A stretch of DNA of 64,000 nucleotides from Pseudomonas mucoides (lineage in GTDB: Bacteria > Pseudomonadota > Gammaproteobacteria > Pseudomonadales > Pseudomonadaceae), in NCBI RefSeq assembly GCF_015461845.1, contig NZ_JACOPW010000005.1:248001-312000 (forward strand). The letters are read 5' to 3'. Shown here one piece after another: positions 1-7,917 of this stretch. Position 1 is the stretch's first letter; every line of letters starts with the position of its first letter. The notes under the pieces are model-generated. The model saw only the letters and a program-made list of their open reading frames with translations, had not been told where the DNA came from and ran no database searches. The position numbers and the translations under genes were made by a program.

Positions 1-505
1 TGAGCGGCGAATAGGTGGTGATGCCGGCACACAGGATCGGTGCGGCGCTGGCCAGTGCGAGTTTTTCCGGGATGCGCACGACAAAGTGCTCGCTGACCAC
101 GATGCTGTCCGAGTAGCCGCCCATGGTGTTGCTGCCATCGACCCGGTCCGGGGTGGCGTAGGTCATGGTCGGACCTTCGAGGCAATATTGCTCAAGGTTG
201 GACTGGCAGGCTTCGCAGCTGCGGCAGGAATCGACCATGCAACCGACACCAACCAGATCGCCGATTTTATGCTTGGTAACGTTCGCACCGATGGCGGTGA
301 CTTTGCCGACGATTTCGTGGCCGGGCATCAGCGGGTACACGGCAATGCCCCACTCGTTGCGGGCCTGGTGGATGTCGGAGTGGCAGACGCCGCAGTAGAG
401 AATTTCGATCGCCACGTCGTCGGCCCGAGGGCTGCGGCGTTCGAATTTCACGGGGGCGAGGGGAGTGGTGGCCGACTGGGCGGCGTATCCGATGGCGGTG
501 TACAT
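1..505 (-). CDS. Zinc-dependent alcohol dehydrogenase, YahK-like (3' end outside window)
   Basis: Only the first 168 codons are in the window; the gene reads off the left edge. The predicted protein begins MYTAIGYAAQ and shows the medium-chain zinc alcohol dehydrogenase pattern: a catalytic-zinc Cys in CGVCHSD, the GHE motif in MPGHEIVGKV, and the four structural-zinc cysteines in DSCRSCEACQSNLEQYC. Members of the YahK/cinnamyl alcohol dehydrogenase-like group reduce aldehydes with NADPH in the cytosol and are about 350 residues long, so roughly half is missing. The ATG at 503-505 follows a GAGG-type ribosome site. It is divergent from an AraC-type regulator at 696, which may control it; that link is inferred from position only. 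Confidence 0.88.
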   Translation of the reverse strand, partial: MYTAIGYAAQSATTPLAPVKFERRSPRADDVAIEILYCGVCHSDIHQARNEWGIAVYPLMPGHEIVGKVTAIGANVTKHKIGDLVGVGCMVDSCRSCEACQSNLEQYCLEGPTMTYATPDRVDGSNTMGGYSDSIVVSEHFVVRIPEKLALASAAPILCAGITTYSPL

Positions 506-577
506 GAGGAACCTCGCTAAAGCAGTGACAAGTGAGGCGGTGCATTCTGGGCGCCGCACCTGGCATCGACCATGGCG

Positions 578-608
578 ATTCCTCCGGGTGTCATGCCTAT
601 TCCTCCGG
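578..608. promoter_or_regulatory. Candidate AraC-type operator: two direct 10-bp repeats 21 bp apart
   Basis: The decamer ATTCCTCCGG occurs at 578-587 and again at 599-608, in direct orientation with a 21-bp period. This lies in the 190-base gap between the divergent alcohol dehydrogenase and AraC-family genes. AraC-family activators commonly bind direct repeats about two helical turns apart, so this is a plausible operator, but binding is inferred. Confidence 0.4.
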
Positions 609-695
609 CATCCACGCTGGATTGATCAAATGCGCGGTCAGACCTGCGAAGATGCTTTCATCCCTTTTTCCGCGACATTTTTGTGAAGAGCTCCC

Positions 696-1586
696 ATGTT
701 GTTGACCCGACATCTCGATGCCAATGCCACGCTGGTTTCGCTGATCCAGCCGCTGACCACTCGCGACGGCTTCGCGCCCACCGCGTTGCCGGGCGTGCAG
801 GTATTGCGCGCCAGTTGCGATGTGGCCCGTGGTCCGCAGATCTATGAGCCGAGTCTGGTCATCATCGTCCAGGGCAGCAAATTGGCATACCTGGGCCCGC
901 GCACGCTGGAGTACGGCGCCGGCCATTATCTGATTCAGGCCTTGCCGGTGCCGTTCGAGTGCGAAACCTTTGCCGCGCCGGAGGGGCCGATGCTGGGGAT
1001 TTCCATCGCGATCGACCGCACGTTGCTCGGCGAATTGGTGTTGGCCATGGGGCTGGTGGCGGGGCGCAGTATTGCGGCACAGACGCTGGAGTCGATGACC
1101 TCGACGGTACTCGACGACGCGATGCGCGGGTGTGTCGAACGGTTGCTGCGTTGCCTGCACGATCCGCTGGAATGCCAAGTGATGGGGCAGGCGCGTTTGC
1201 GTGAGTTGTTGTTCGTCGCGTTGCGCGGGCCGCAAGCCGATGTGTTGCGTGCACTGGTGGAGCAACAAGGGCAATTCGCCCGGGTCGCGGCTTCGCTCAG
1301 TCATCTGCATGCACATTACACCGAGCCGCTGAATGTCGAGACGCTGGCCAGTTGCGCGAACATGAGTGCGTCGACGTTTCACGAGCATTTCAAACGCAGC
1401 ACGTTGTTGTCGCCGGTGCAGTATCTGAAGCGCTTGCGTTTGCTCAAGGCGCAGCAGTTGTTGCTGTCTGAAGGCTTGGGCGTGGCGCAGGTGGCGCATC
1501 GGGTGGGGTATCAGAGTACGTCGCAGTTCAGTCGGGAGTACAAGCGCTACTTCGAGCGTAATCCGGGGGATGAGCGCGCTGCCTGA
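696..1586 (+). CDS. AraC family transcriptional regulator
   Basis: A 296-residue protein with an AraC_N-type sensory half (about residues 25-180, including the stretch PSLVIIVQGSKLAYLG) and a C-terminal double helix-turn-helix (about 195-290). The second HTH carries the family signature around VAHRVGYQSTSQFSREYKRYF. The length is normal for this subgroup. Such proteins bind DNA in the cytosol and usually control an adjacent enzyme gene. It is transcribed away from the zinc alcohol dehydrogenase, and the shared intergenic region contains a 21-bp-spaced direct repeat that could be its operator. The ATG at 696 comes a few bases after a GAG-containing ribosome site. The ligand cannot be predicted. 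Confidence 0.92.
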   Translation: MLLTRHLDANATLVSLIQPLTTRDGFAPTALPGVQVLRASCDVARGPQIYEPSLVIIVQGSKLAYLGPRTLEYGAGHYLIQALPVPFECETFAAPEGPMLGISIAIDRTLLGELVLAMGLVAGRSIAAQTLESMTSTVLDDAMRGCVERLLRCLHDPLECQVMGQARLRELLFVALRGPQADVLRALVEQQGQFARVAASLSHLHAHYTEPLNVETLASCANMSASTFHEHFKRSTLLSPVQYLKRLRLLKAQQLLLSEGLGVAQVAHRVGYQSTSQFSREYKRYFERNPGDERAA

Positions 1587-1589
1587 GTT

Positions 1590-1607
1590 GGCAGGCTCAC
1601 TCCTACA
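1590..1607. repeat. Single REP-like half element
   Basis: The segment GGCAGGCTCACTCCTACA matches the half-sites seen as inverted pairs at 30.85, 32.3 and 51.4 kb. Here only one copy is visible, just after the AraC-family stop codon. Confidence 0.5.
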
Positions 1608-1641
1608 GGGGGATTTGTGGTGTCGGTGAAATCGCGGGCAA

Positions 1642-1668
1642 CAAAAAGGCCCCCATTTCGGGAGCCTT
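1642..1668 (-). terminator. Rho-independent terminator of the ETF-QO gene
   Basis: Read on the minus strand there is a hairpin with arms AAGGCTCCC and GGGGGCCTT (one imperfect pair), a GAAAT loop and a following T-rich run. It begins about 19 bases after the ETF-QO stop codon. Confidence 0.7.
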
Positions 1669-1686
1669 GATGTTCAGAGGTTCGGC

Positions 1687-3351
1687 TTACATGTTCGGGT
1701 AAGTCGGGCCGCCAGCACCTTCCGGTGTCACCCAGGTGATGTTCTGTGCAGGGTCCTTGATGTCGCAGGTCTTGCAGTGAACGCAGTTCTGGGCGTTGAT
1801 CTGGAAGCGCTTCTCGCCGTCTTCCTTGGTGATCACTTCGTATACGCCGGCCGGGCAGTAACGCTGGGCAGGTTCATCGTACAGCGGCAGGTTTTTGCTG
1901 ATCGGGATGCTTGGGTCGGTCAGCTTCAAGTGGCAAGGCTGTTCTTCTTCGTGGTTGGTACCGGAGATGAACACCGAGCTGAGTTTGTCGAAGCTGATTT
2001 TGCCGTCCGGTTTCGGGTAGTCGATCTTCTTGCAGTCGGCCGCCAGCTTGAGGCAAGCGTAATCCGGCTTGGTGTCGTGCAAGGTGAACGGCAGTTTGCC
2101 GCCGAAGATGTTCTGGTCCAGCCAGTTGAAACCGCCGCCGACGATGGCGCCAAACTTGTGGATCGCCGGGCCGAAGTTGCGGCTGGCGAACAGCTCGTCG
2201 TAGAGCCAGCTCTTTTTGAAGGCGTCGACGTAAGTGGTCAACTCTTCGGTGCTGTCTTTTTCAGCGAACAGCGCCTCGGCCACGGATTCAGCGGCGAGCA
2301 TGCCGGACTTCATCGCGGTGTGGCTGCCTTTGATCTTGGCGAAGTTCAGGGTGCCGAGGTCGCAACCGATCAGCGCGCCGCCCTTGAAGACCATTTTCGG
2401 CAGCGAGTTCAGGCCACCTTTACAGATGGCACGCGCGCCGTAGCTGACGCGCTTGCCGCCTTCCAGGTACTGCTTGAGCACCGGGTGATGCTTGAGGCGC
2501 TGGAACTCGTCGAACGGCGACAGGTACGTGTTGCTGTAGGACAGATCGACGATCAGGCCGACGACCACCTGGTTGTTTTCCAGGTGGTAGAGGAACGAAC
2601 CACCGGTGTTCTCGGTGCCCATGATGTCCAGCGGCCAGCCGGCAGTGTGAACCACCAGGCCTGGCTGGTGCTTGGCCGGATCGATTTCCCAGATTTCCTT
2701 CAGGCCGATGCCGTAGTGCTGGGCGTCGGCTTCACTGTCGAGGTTGAAACGCTGGATCAGTTGCTTGCCGATGTGGCCACGGCAGCCCTCGGCGAACAGC
2801 GTGTATTTGCCACGCAGTTCCATGCCCGGGGTGTACAGGCCTTCTTTCGGATGGCCTTCGCGGTCAACGCCCAGGTCACCGGTGATGATCCCGCGAACCA
2901 CGCCATTCTCGTCGATCAGCGCTTCCTGGGCAGCGAAGCCCGGGTAGATTTCCACGCCCAGGTTCTCGGCCTGCTGAGCCAGCCAGCGGCACAGGTTGCC
3001 CAGGGAGATGATGTAGTTGCCTTCGTTGTGCATGGTCTTGGGCACAAAGAGGTCAGGAATCTTTTGCGCGCTTTCAGCATTCTTGAGAACGAAGATGTCA
3101 TCGCGGGTGACCGGCGTGTTCAGCGGGGCGCCGAGTGCTTTCCAGTCCGGGAACAGTTCGTTCAGGGCGCGTGGTTCGAACACGGCACCGGACAGAATGT
3201 GAGCACCGACTTCGGAGCCTTTTTCGACCACGCAGACGCTGATTTCCTTACCGGCTTCAGCAGCCTTCTGCTTCAAGCGGCAGGCAGCGGAAAGACCAGC
3301 GGGGCCGGCACCGACGATGACGACGTCGAATTCCATGTATTCGCGTTCCAC
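1687..3351 (-). CDS. Electron transfer flavoprotein-ubiquinone oxidoreductase
   Basis: A 554-residue membrane-associated flavoprotein that passes electrons from reduced ETF (charged by acyl-CoA and other dehydrogenases) to ubiquinone. The N-terminus has the FAD-binding dinucleotide motif GAGPAGLSAACRL (about residues 13-25). The C-terminus has the [4Fe-4S] ferredoxin-like cysteines CPAGVYEV and NCVHCKTCDIKDP. Length fits the family (about 550). The start chosen is the GTG at 3349-3351, which has GGAG seven bases upstream; an in-frame ATG lies at 3336. It is divergent from etfB-etfA, its electron donors. A sigma70-like promoter and a PsrA-type operator lie in the gap. No defects are visible. 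Confidence 0.97.
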   Translation of the reverse strand: MEREYMEFDVVIVGAGPAGLSAACRLKQKAAEAGKEISVCVVEKGSEVGAHILSGAVFEPRALNELFPDWKALGAPLNTPVTRDDIFVLKNAESAQKIPDLFVPKTMHNEGNYIISLGNLCRWLAQQAENLGVEIYPGFAAQEALIDENGVVRGIITGDLGVDREGHPKEGLYTPGMELRGKYTLFAEGCRGHIGKQLIQRFNLDSEADAQHYGIGLKEIWEIDPAKHQPGLVVHTAGWPLDIMGTENTGGSFLYHLENNQVVVGLIVDLSYSNTYLSPFDEFQRLKHHPVLKQYLEGGKRVSYGARAICKGGLNSLPKMVFKGGALIGCDLGTLNFAKIKGSHTAMKSGMLAAESVAEALFAEKDSTEELTTYVDAFKKSWLYDELFASRNFGPAIHKFGAIVGGGFNWLDQNIFGGKLPFTLHDTKPDYACLKLAADCKKIDYPKPDGKISFDKLSSVFISGTNHEEEQPCHLKLTDPSIPISKNLPLYDEPAQRYCPAGVYEVITKEDGEKRFQINAQNCVHCKTCDIKDPAQNITWVTPEGAGGPTYPNM

Positions 3352-3477
3352 AGGTTATCTCCTACTCAAGGCTCAACAGTTTTTTTTCTAATTGGAGGTT
3401 TGGTGTCGCATCCATGAATCCCTGCACTGATGCTGGGAGGGGACAATCGATTAGTCACCTTTCTCTCTGGGTGGCGC

Positions 3478-3506
3478 ATTATATCTACACCACTCCTAGC
3501 GTCCAA
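3478..3506 (-). promoter_or_regulatory. Sigma70-type promoter for ETF-QO
   Basis: On the minus strand the -35 is TTGGAC (3501-3506) and the -10 is a perfect TATAAT (3478-3483), separated by exactly 17 bases. It points toward the ETF-QO start at 3351 and leaves a leader of about 120 bases. Confidence 0.65.
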
Positions 3507-3508
3507 TA

Positions 3509-3522
3509 CAAACGTTTGTTTG
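3509..3522. promoter_or_regulatory. PsrA-type operator
   Basis: The sequence CAAAC-GTTT-GTTTG matches the published PsrA consensus (G/C)AAAC-N2-4-GTTTG(C/G-type end) with a 4-base spacer. It sits two bases upstream of the ETF-QO -35 element. PsrA is a TetR-family, fatty-acid-responsive regulator reported to control etf genes in P. aeruginosa. The match is seen directly; binding is inferred. Confidence 0.6.
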
Positions 3523-3899
3523 AATTGGCTCAAAGCCAGAGAAATCAAAGTCACGCGGCTTACGAACGGCCATTTTGCCGTATTGACCGGAATAGGCGTT
3601 CCGGTCAAGATACGGTCGGTTTTGCGCTCGCCGTAGGCTGACTGTTGGTTTCAAGAGCACCTCTAAAGACAGGGCGATGGCAGTGGCAAGTGATGCGCAG
3701 CTCAGGTTTGGCTCGCAGTTTACACGTCGCGATATTGAATGACTCGTTGGTCACCACTGACGAACGGTCATGCACTTCATGAGCGATGGTCACTTGACAC
3801 GTTTGCCGGCGTTTTTAGAGGTGCCCTTGCGCCCGATGAGCATCAACCGCCAGGTTCGCCTAGGCGACTTTCTTTTCACCGGAGAGTAACGAGGAATCC

Positions 3900-4649
3900 A
3901 TGAAGGTTCTTGTAGCTGTCAAACGCGTTGTGGATTACAACGTCAAGGTCCGCGTCAAGGCGGACAATTCCGGCGTCGATCTTGCCAACGTCAAGATGTC
4001 GATGAACCCGTTCTGCGAGATCGCCGTGGAAGAAGCCGTACGCCTGAAAGAGAAAGGCGTTGCGACTGAAATCGTCGTCGTCTCCGTCGGCCCGTCCACC
4101 GCTCAAGAGCAACTGCGCACCGCGCTGGCTCTGGGTGCCGACCGCGCCATCCTCGTCGAATCCGCCGAAGACCTGACTTCTCTGGCCGTTGCCAAACTGC
4201 TGAAGGCCGTTGTCGACAAGGAACAGCCGCAGCTGGTGATCCTTGGCAAACAAGCCATCGACAGCGACAACAACCAGACTGGCCAGATGCTCGCTGCATT
4301 GAGCGGCTACGGTCAGGGCACGTTCGCTTCGAAAGTCGAAATCAGCGGCGACAGCGTTGCCGTGACTCGCGAAGTCGACGGCGGCGCGCAGACAGTTTCC
4401 CTGAAACTGCCGGCCATCGTCACCACCGACCTGCGTTTGAACGAGCCGCGCTACGCGTCCCTGCCAAACATCATGAAAGCCAAGAAGAAGCCTCTCGAAG
4501 TGCTGACTCCGGACGCTTTGGGCGTTTCCACCGCCTCCACCAACAAGACCGTGAAAGTCGAAGCGCCTGCTGCACGCAGCGCGGGTATCAAGGTCAAGTC
4601 GGTGGCTGAACTGGTCGAGAAACTGAAAAACGAAGCGAAGGTAATCTAA
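3900..4649 (+). CDS. etfB: Electron transfer flavoprotein subunit beta
   Basis: A 249-residue small ETF subunit that binds AMP and, with EtfA, carries electrons from acyl-CoA, sarcosine and other dehydrogenases to ETF-QO in the cytosol. It starts MKVLVAVKRVVDYNVKV, as the family does, and contains the dehydrogenase-docking region around ETFB residues 190-200 (RYASLPNIMKAKKKPL). The ATG follows GAGG. The stop codon at 4647-4649 is directly followed by the etfA ATG at 4650, so the two are translationally coupled and made in equal amounts. The length is normal and no odd residues were noted. Confidence 0.97.
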   Translation: MKVLVAVKRVVDYNVKVRVKADNSGVDLANVKMSMNPFCEIAVEEAVRLKEKGVATEIVVVSVGPSTAQEQLRTALALGADRAILVESAEDLTSLAVAKLLKAVVDKEQPQLVILGKQAIDSDNNQTGQMLAALSGYGQGTFASKVEISGDSVAVTREVDGGAQTVSLKLPAIVTTDLRLNEPRYASLPNIMKAKKKPLEVLTPDALGVSTASTNKTVKVEAPAARSAGIKVKSVAELVEKLKNEAKVI

Positions 4650-5579
4650 ATGACTATCTTGGTTATTGCTGAACACGACAACAAAGTAGTGGCCCCGGCC
4701 ACACTGAACACCGTGGCTGCCGCTGCCAAAATCGGTGGTGACATCCACGTTCTGGTTGCAGGCCAGGGCGTTGGCGCCGTGGCTGAAGCTGCTGCGAAAA
4801 TCGCTGGCGTGAGCAAAGTATTGGTAGCTGACAACGCTGCCTATGCTCACCAACTGCCGGAAAACGTAGCGCCTCTGGTTGCAGAGTTGGGCAAGGGCTA
4901 CAGCCACATCCTGGCTGCCGCGACTTCCAACGGCAAAAACATCCTGCCGCGCGTTGCCGCTGCGCTGGACGTTGACCAGATCTCCGAGATCATCTCGGTC
5001 GAAAGCGCTGACACCTTCAAGCGCCCGATCTACGCCGGTAACGCCATCGCGACCGTTCAGTCCAACGCTTCGGTGAAAGTCATCACCGTGCGTGCCACCG
5101 GTTTCGACCCGGTTGCTGCTGAAGGCGGTTCGGCTGCGGTTGAGTCCGTTGCTGCTGCTCACGATGCTGCGATCTCCAGCTTCGTTGGCGAAGAGCTGGC
5201 CAAGTCCGATCGTCCGGAACTGACCGCTGCCAAAATCGTCGTTTCCGGCGGTCGTGGCATGCAGAACGGCGACAACTTCAAACACCTGTACGCCCTGGCT
5301 GACAAGCTGGGCGCTGCTGTCGGTGCTTCCCGCGCCGCGGTCGACGCAGGTTTCGTACCCAACGACATGCAGGTCGGTCAGACCGGCAAGATCGTTGCTC
5401 CACAGCTGTACATCGCGGTCGGTATCTCCGGCGCGATCCAGCATCTGGCCGGCATGAAAGACTCCAAAGTGATCGTTGCGATCAACAAGGACGAAGAAGC
5501 GCCGATCTTCCAGGTGGCCGATTACGGCCTGGTGGCAGACCTGTTCGAAGCAATCCCCGAGTTCGAGAAGCTGGTCTAA
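4650..5579 (+). CDS. etfA: Electron transfer flavoprotein subunit alpha
   Basis: A 309-residue large ETF subunit that binds FAD. The C-terminal FAD domain is seen around VVSGGRGMQNGDNFK and QTGKIVAPQLYIAVGISGAIQHL (part of the conserved QTGK...GISGA signature), with KDEEAPIFQVADYGLV near the end. It partners with EtfB (abutting upstream) to deliver electrons to ETF-QO, which is encoded divergently. The gene begins immediately after the etfB stop and ends 22 bases before a strong terminator, so etfBA looks like a two-gene transcript. Confidence 0.97.
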   Translation: MTILVIAEHDNKVVAPATLNTVAAAAKIGGDIHVLVAGQGVGAVAEAAAKIAGVSKVLVADNAAYAHQLPENVAPLVAELGKGYSHILAAATSNGKNILPRVAAALDVDQISEIISVESADTFKRPIYAGNAIATVQSNASVKVITVRATGFDPVAAEGGSAAVESVAAAHDAAISSFVGEELAKSDRPELTAAKIVVSGGRGMQNGDNFKHLYALADKLGAAVGASRAAVDAGFVPNDMQVGQTGKIVAPQLYIAVGISGAIQHLAGMKDSKVIVAINKDEEAPIFQVADYGLVADLFEAIPEFEKLV

Positions 5580-5601
5580 TCCAGCGGCCTGACTTATAAA
5601 G

Positions 5602-5631
5602 AGCCCGACCTTTTGGTCGGGCTTTTTTTTT
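5602..5631 (+). terminator. Rho-independent terminator after etfA
   Basis: A perfect hairpin AGCCCGACC-TTTT-GGTCGGGCT is followed by a run of T residues ending at 5631, 22 bases after the etfA stop codon. Confidence 0.9.
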
Positions 5632-5660
5632 GTTCCGGAGTTGAGTGGGAGAGTGTTGCC

Positions 5661-6494
5661 ATGGATCTGCGTCGCGTGTGTGGCTGGTCGTTATTGCTGG
5701 GCCTGACGATGTTGCCGACCTTGTCCAATGCGGCGGGCAAGTGCGATCGACTGATTGTGACCGGCAGCCCGGACGCACCACCGTATTTGTGGCAAGACCC
5801 GCAAAACCCTAAAAAGCTGATCGGTGCCAGTGCTGACCTGTTGCAGCAAGTGGCGGGGGAGTTGGGCATCAAGGTCGAGTTGCTGTATGCCGGCAAACGC
5901 GCCCAGGCGCTGGACGAAGTACGCAGCGGGCGCATGGACATGTTGGCCGATGCAACGTTGACCGTGAGCGAACTGGAAACCCTGGATTACATTCATCCGC
6001 CGTTGCTGGAAAACGATTACCTCGTCTGGACTCGCAAAGACTCGGCATTGATCTACAACCAGGCCCAGGACCTCCACGGCCATCCCGGCGCATTGTCGGA
6101 AAAGTCTCGAATGACCCCGGATTTCGGCACTTTTGCCGATCAGCAATTGACCCTCACCCGTACGCCCAACCTGACCCAGGCCTTTCAGAAATTACTCTTG
6201 GGCGAGGTGGAATTTGTACTCGCCGGACGCTACTCCGGCATGGCGGCCGCGCAGGCGCTGAGCATGGCCAATGACCTGGTCCCCCGTGCCGAGCCAATCG
6301 ACAAACCCGGTCTGTACCTCGCGGTTTCCCATAACTCCGCCTGCAACGATCCGTGGTTGCGCGGACAGCTGGCCAAAAAGATGACAGAATTGCCCGCCTC
6401 AGGACTGACGGACACCGCGTTGCAACGCAATATCGAGCGTTGGAAAGCGCAGCAACAGCAGCAGCAACAACCTGTCAGTACCCCAAAACAGTAG
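5661..6494 (+). CDS. Periplasmic solute-binding protein, family 3-like
   Basis: A 277-residue secreted protein. A signal peptide (about residues 1-24, LLLGLTMLPTLSNA) is followed by a bacterial extracellular solute-binding family 3 fold: PDAPPYLWQDPQNPKKLIGA near the N-terminus, then GRMDMLADATLTVSELETLDY. The C-terminus ends in a seven-glutamine run, QQQQQQQ. No ABC permease or ATPase gene is adjacent, so a direct transport role is not supported. Instead it precedes two lipoprotein genes by nine bases, which suggests an envelope-related role. The start at 5661 has a purine-rich GGGAGAG upstream; an upstream in-frame ATG at 5613 lies inside the etfA terminator and was not used. Ligand unknown. 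Confidence 0.82.
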   Translation: MDLRRVCGWSLLLGLTMLPTLSNAAGKCDRLIVTGSPDAPPYLWQDPQNPKKLIGASADLLQQVAGELGIKVELLYAGKRAQALDEVRSGRMDMLADATLTVSELETLDYIHPPLLENDYLVWTRKDSALIYNQAQDLHGHPGALSEKSRMTPDFGTFADQQLTLTRTPNLTQAFQKLLLGEVEFVLAGRYSGMAAAQALSMANDLVPRAEPIDKPGLYLAVSHNSACNDPWLRGQLAKKMTELPASGLTDTALQRNIERWKAQQQQQQQPVSTPKQ

Positions 6495-6503
6495 GGATTC
6501 TTA

Positions 6504-6860
6504 GTGAGTATTCGACCTCTTTTCGCTGCCCTGGCCGTTCTGGCTCTGGCGGGTTGTGCAGCCGATCCGGCGCCGAATGAACAGATTCGCCTGACCGAAC
6601 AGGCACTCGTCCAGGCAAAAGCCGTGGGCGCCACCGCCGACGACATGCCGGAAATGAAACTGGCCGAAGAAAAATTCGCCCGTGCCCAAAGCAATATGAC
6701 CGAGCAGTCCTACAAACATGCGCGCATGCGGGCCGAGCAGGCCGAACTGGACGCGCGCCTGGCCGAAGCCAAGGTGTTGACCCTCAAGAGCGAGGAGCAA
6801 TTGAACGTGCTCAATACCCGTATCACCCGTCTGCGCAAGCAACTGGGAGATGCCCAATGA
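6504..6860 (+). CDS. DUF4398 family lipoprotein
   Basis: A 118-residue predicted lipoprotein with a GTG start at 6504. The signal ends in a lipobox LALAGC, giving a lipidated Cys near residue 18. The mature part is a charged, alanine-rich, probably coiled-coil helix typical of DUF4398 (EEKFARAQSNMTEQSYKHAR). The molecular function of DUF4398 proteins is not established. The gene starts nine bases after the solute-binding protein stop and overlaps the following OmpA-like gene by four bases (ATGA), so the three are probably one operon in the cell envelope. Confidence 0.85.
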   Translation: MSIRPLFAALAVLALAGCAADPAPNEQIRLTEQALVQAKAVGATADDMPEMKLAEEKFARAQSNMTEQSYKHARMRAEQAELDARLAEAKVLTLKSEEQLNVLNTRITRLRKQLGDAQ

Positions 6861-7669
6861 GCCTGAAGTCGAAAGCGCTCGCCAGCTTGATCCTCGTCGG
6901 CTGCACCAGCCTGTATGGCTGCGCTGGCCAGCACAGTGACGCCGCTTTGCAAGAAGCGGGCGCCGACTTCCAGAAGGTCAAGGAAGACTCCAATGTGCTG
7001 CGCATCGCGCCCAAGGACGTGATCCGCGCCGGTGAGTCGCTGGCCCGCGCCGATCGTCTGTCCAGCTATTGGGGCAGCGGTTCGGACGTGGTGCATTACG
7101 CCTACCTGAGCCAGCGCTACAGCGAGATTGCCCGGGAGCACACCAATCTGGTGCTCAACGAAGAGCGCGCGGCGAAGCTCGAACTGGAGCGTCAGCGTCT
7201 GCAACTGGCATTGCGCGAATCCAAATTGCTCAGCGTTCAGCAACAGGGCAAGTGGCTCGAAGAGCAGATTGTCGCGCTGGCGACCACCCAGACGGATCGT
7301 GGCCTGGTGATGACCTTGGGCGATGTGCTGTTCGATACCGGTGAAGCCGAGCTGAAAAATTCGGCCAACCGTGTGGTGCTGAAGATTGTTCAGTTCCTGC
7401 AGCTCAATCCGAAACGCGTGGTGCGGATCGAAGGCTATACCGACAGCACCGGCGGCAAGCAGGACAACCTCAAGCTGTCCCGTGACCGTGCGCAATCGGT
7501 GGCTGACGTCCTGATGGATTTGGGCATCGACGACAAACGCATTCAAGTTGAAGGCTACGGCGATGAATACCCGGTGGACGTAAACGCTTCCGAGCGTGGC
7601 CGTGCGCAGAACCGTCGGGTGGAAATTGTGTTCTCCGACGAAAAAGGCCAGCTCGGCGCCGCCCGCTAA
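6857..7669 (+). CDS. OmpA family lipoprotein with N-terminal DUF4398-like region
   Basis: A 270-residue predicted lipoprotein (lipobox LYGC, Cys about residue 22). After a helical DUF4398-like half (about 30-150) comes an OmpA-type peptidoglycan-binding domain (about 155-262) with the conserved IEGYTDSTGG and LSRDRAQSVADVL stretches and NRRVEIV near the end. Known OmpA_C domains bind the diaminopimelate of peptidoglycan, so this protein likely tethers the outer membrane to the wall. The start overlaps the upstream lipoprotein stop (ATGA), indicating coupling. A terminator follows about 55 bases downstream. Confidence 0.9.
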   Translation: MSLKSKALASLILVGCTSLYGCAGQHSDAALQEAGADFQKVKEDSNVLRIAPKDVIRAGESLARADRLSSYWGSGSDVVHYAYLSQRYSEIAREHTNLVLNEERAAKLELERQRLQLALRESKLLSVQQQGKWLEEQIVALATTQTDRGLVMTLGDVLFDTGEAELKNSANRVVLKIVQFLQLNPKRVVRIEGYTDSTGGKQDNLKLSRDRAQSVADVLMDLGIDDKRIQVEGYGDEYPVDVNASERGRAQNRRVEIVFSDEKGQLGAAR

Positions 7670-7723
7670 GCATCTTTGGAAAGGTAGGTTCGCGAAAGCG
7701 AATTACCCCCGAAATCTTGTAGC

Positions 7724-7758
7724 AAACCCGGCCTGCCAGACAGAGTCGGGTTTTTTTT
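7724..7758 (+). terminator. Rho-independent terminator after the OmpA-like gene
   Basis: Outer arms AAACCCG and CGGGTTT enclose an inner CTG-CCAGA-CAG pairing, followed by eight T residues. Confidence 0.8.
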
Positions 7759-7917
7759 CGTCTGCTTTTTGCAGGGTTGATCGCAAAAAGCAGTACAGAT
7801 TTTGCTGACACTGCACTGTACGGTCGACTATTGTGGCAACTGTCCCAGTACACTTCTAAACTGTTCCGGTATTGTTTCACACAAGAATAAAATGCCCGTG
7901 AAATCGAGTGCTGCGTC

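Larger units (their letters stand above)
3352..3899. other. 548-base divergent intergenic region between ETF-QO and etfB
   Basis: No convincing gene is present; the short reading frames lack ribosome sites and family features. The region contains the ETF-QO promoter (3478-3506, minus strand), a PsrA-type palindrome (3509-3522), and an 11-bp inverted repeat (3657-3667 and 3814-3824) flanking 146 bases. The etfB ribosome site GAGG lies just before 3900. A clear etfB promoter was not identified. Confidence 0.6.

Noticed and set aside
1777..3417. A 546-codon frame opposite the ETF-QO gene
   Set aside because: It is a shadow of the strongly supported ETF-QO frame; composition is Ala/Val/Gln-rich without domains.
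3876..5444. A 522-codon frame opposite etfB and etfA
   Set aside because: It spans two genuine coupled genes in antisense and lacks any recognisable motif or ribosome site.
5613..5660. Earlier start for the solute-binding protein gene at 5613
   Set aside because: That start is inside the etfA terminator stem and would place 16 non-signal residues ahead of the clear signal peptide.
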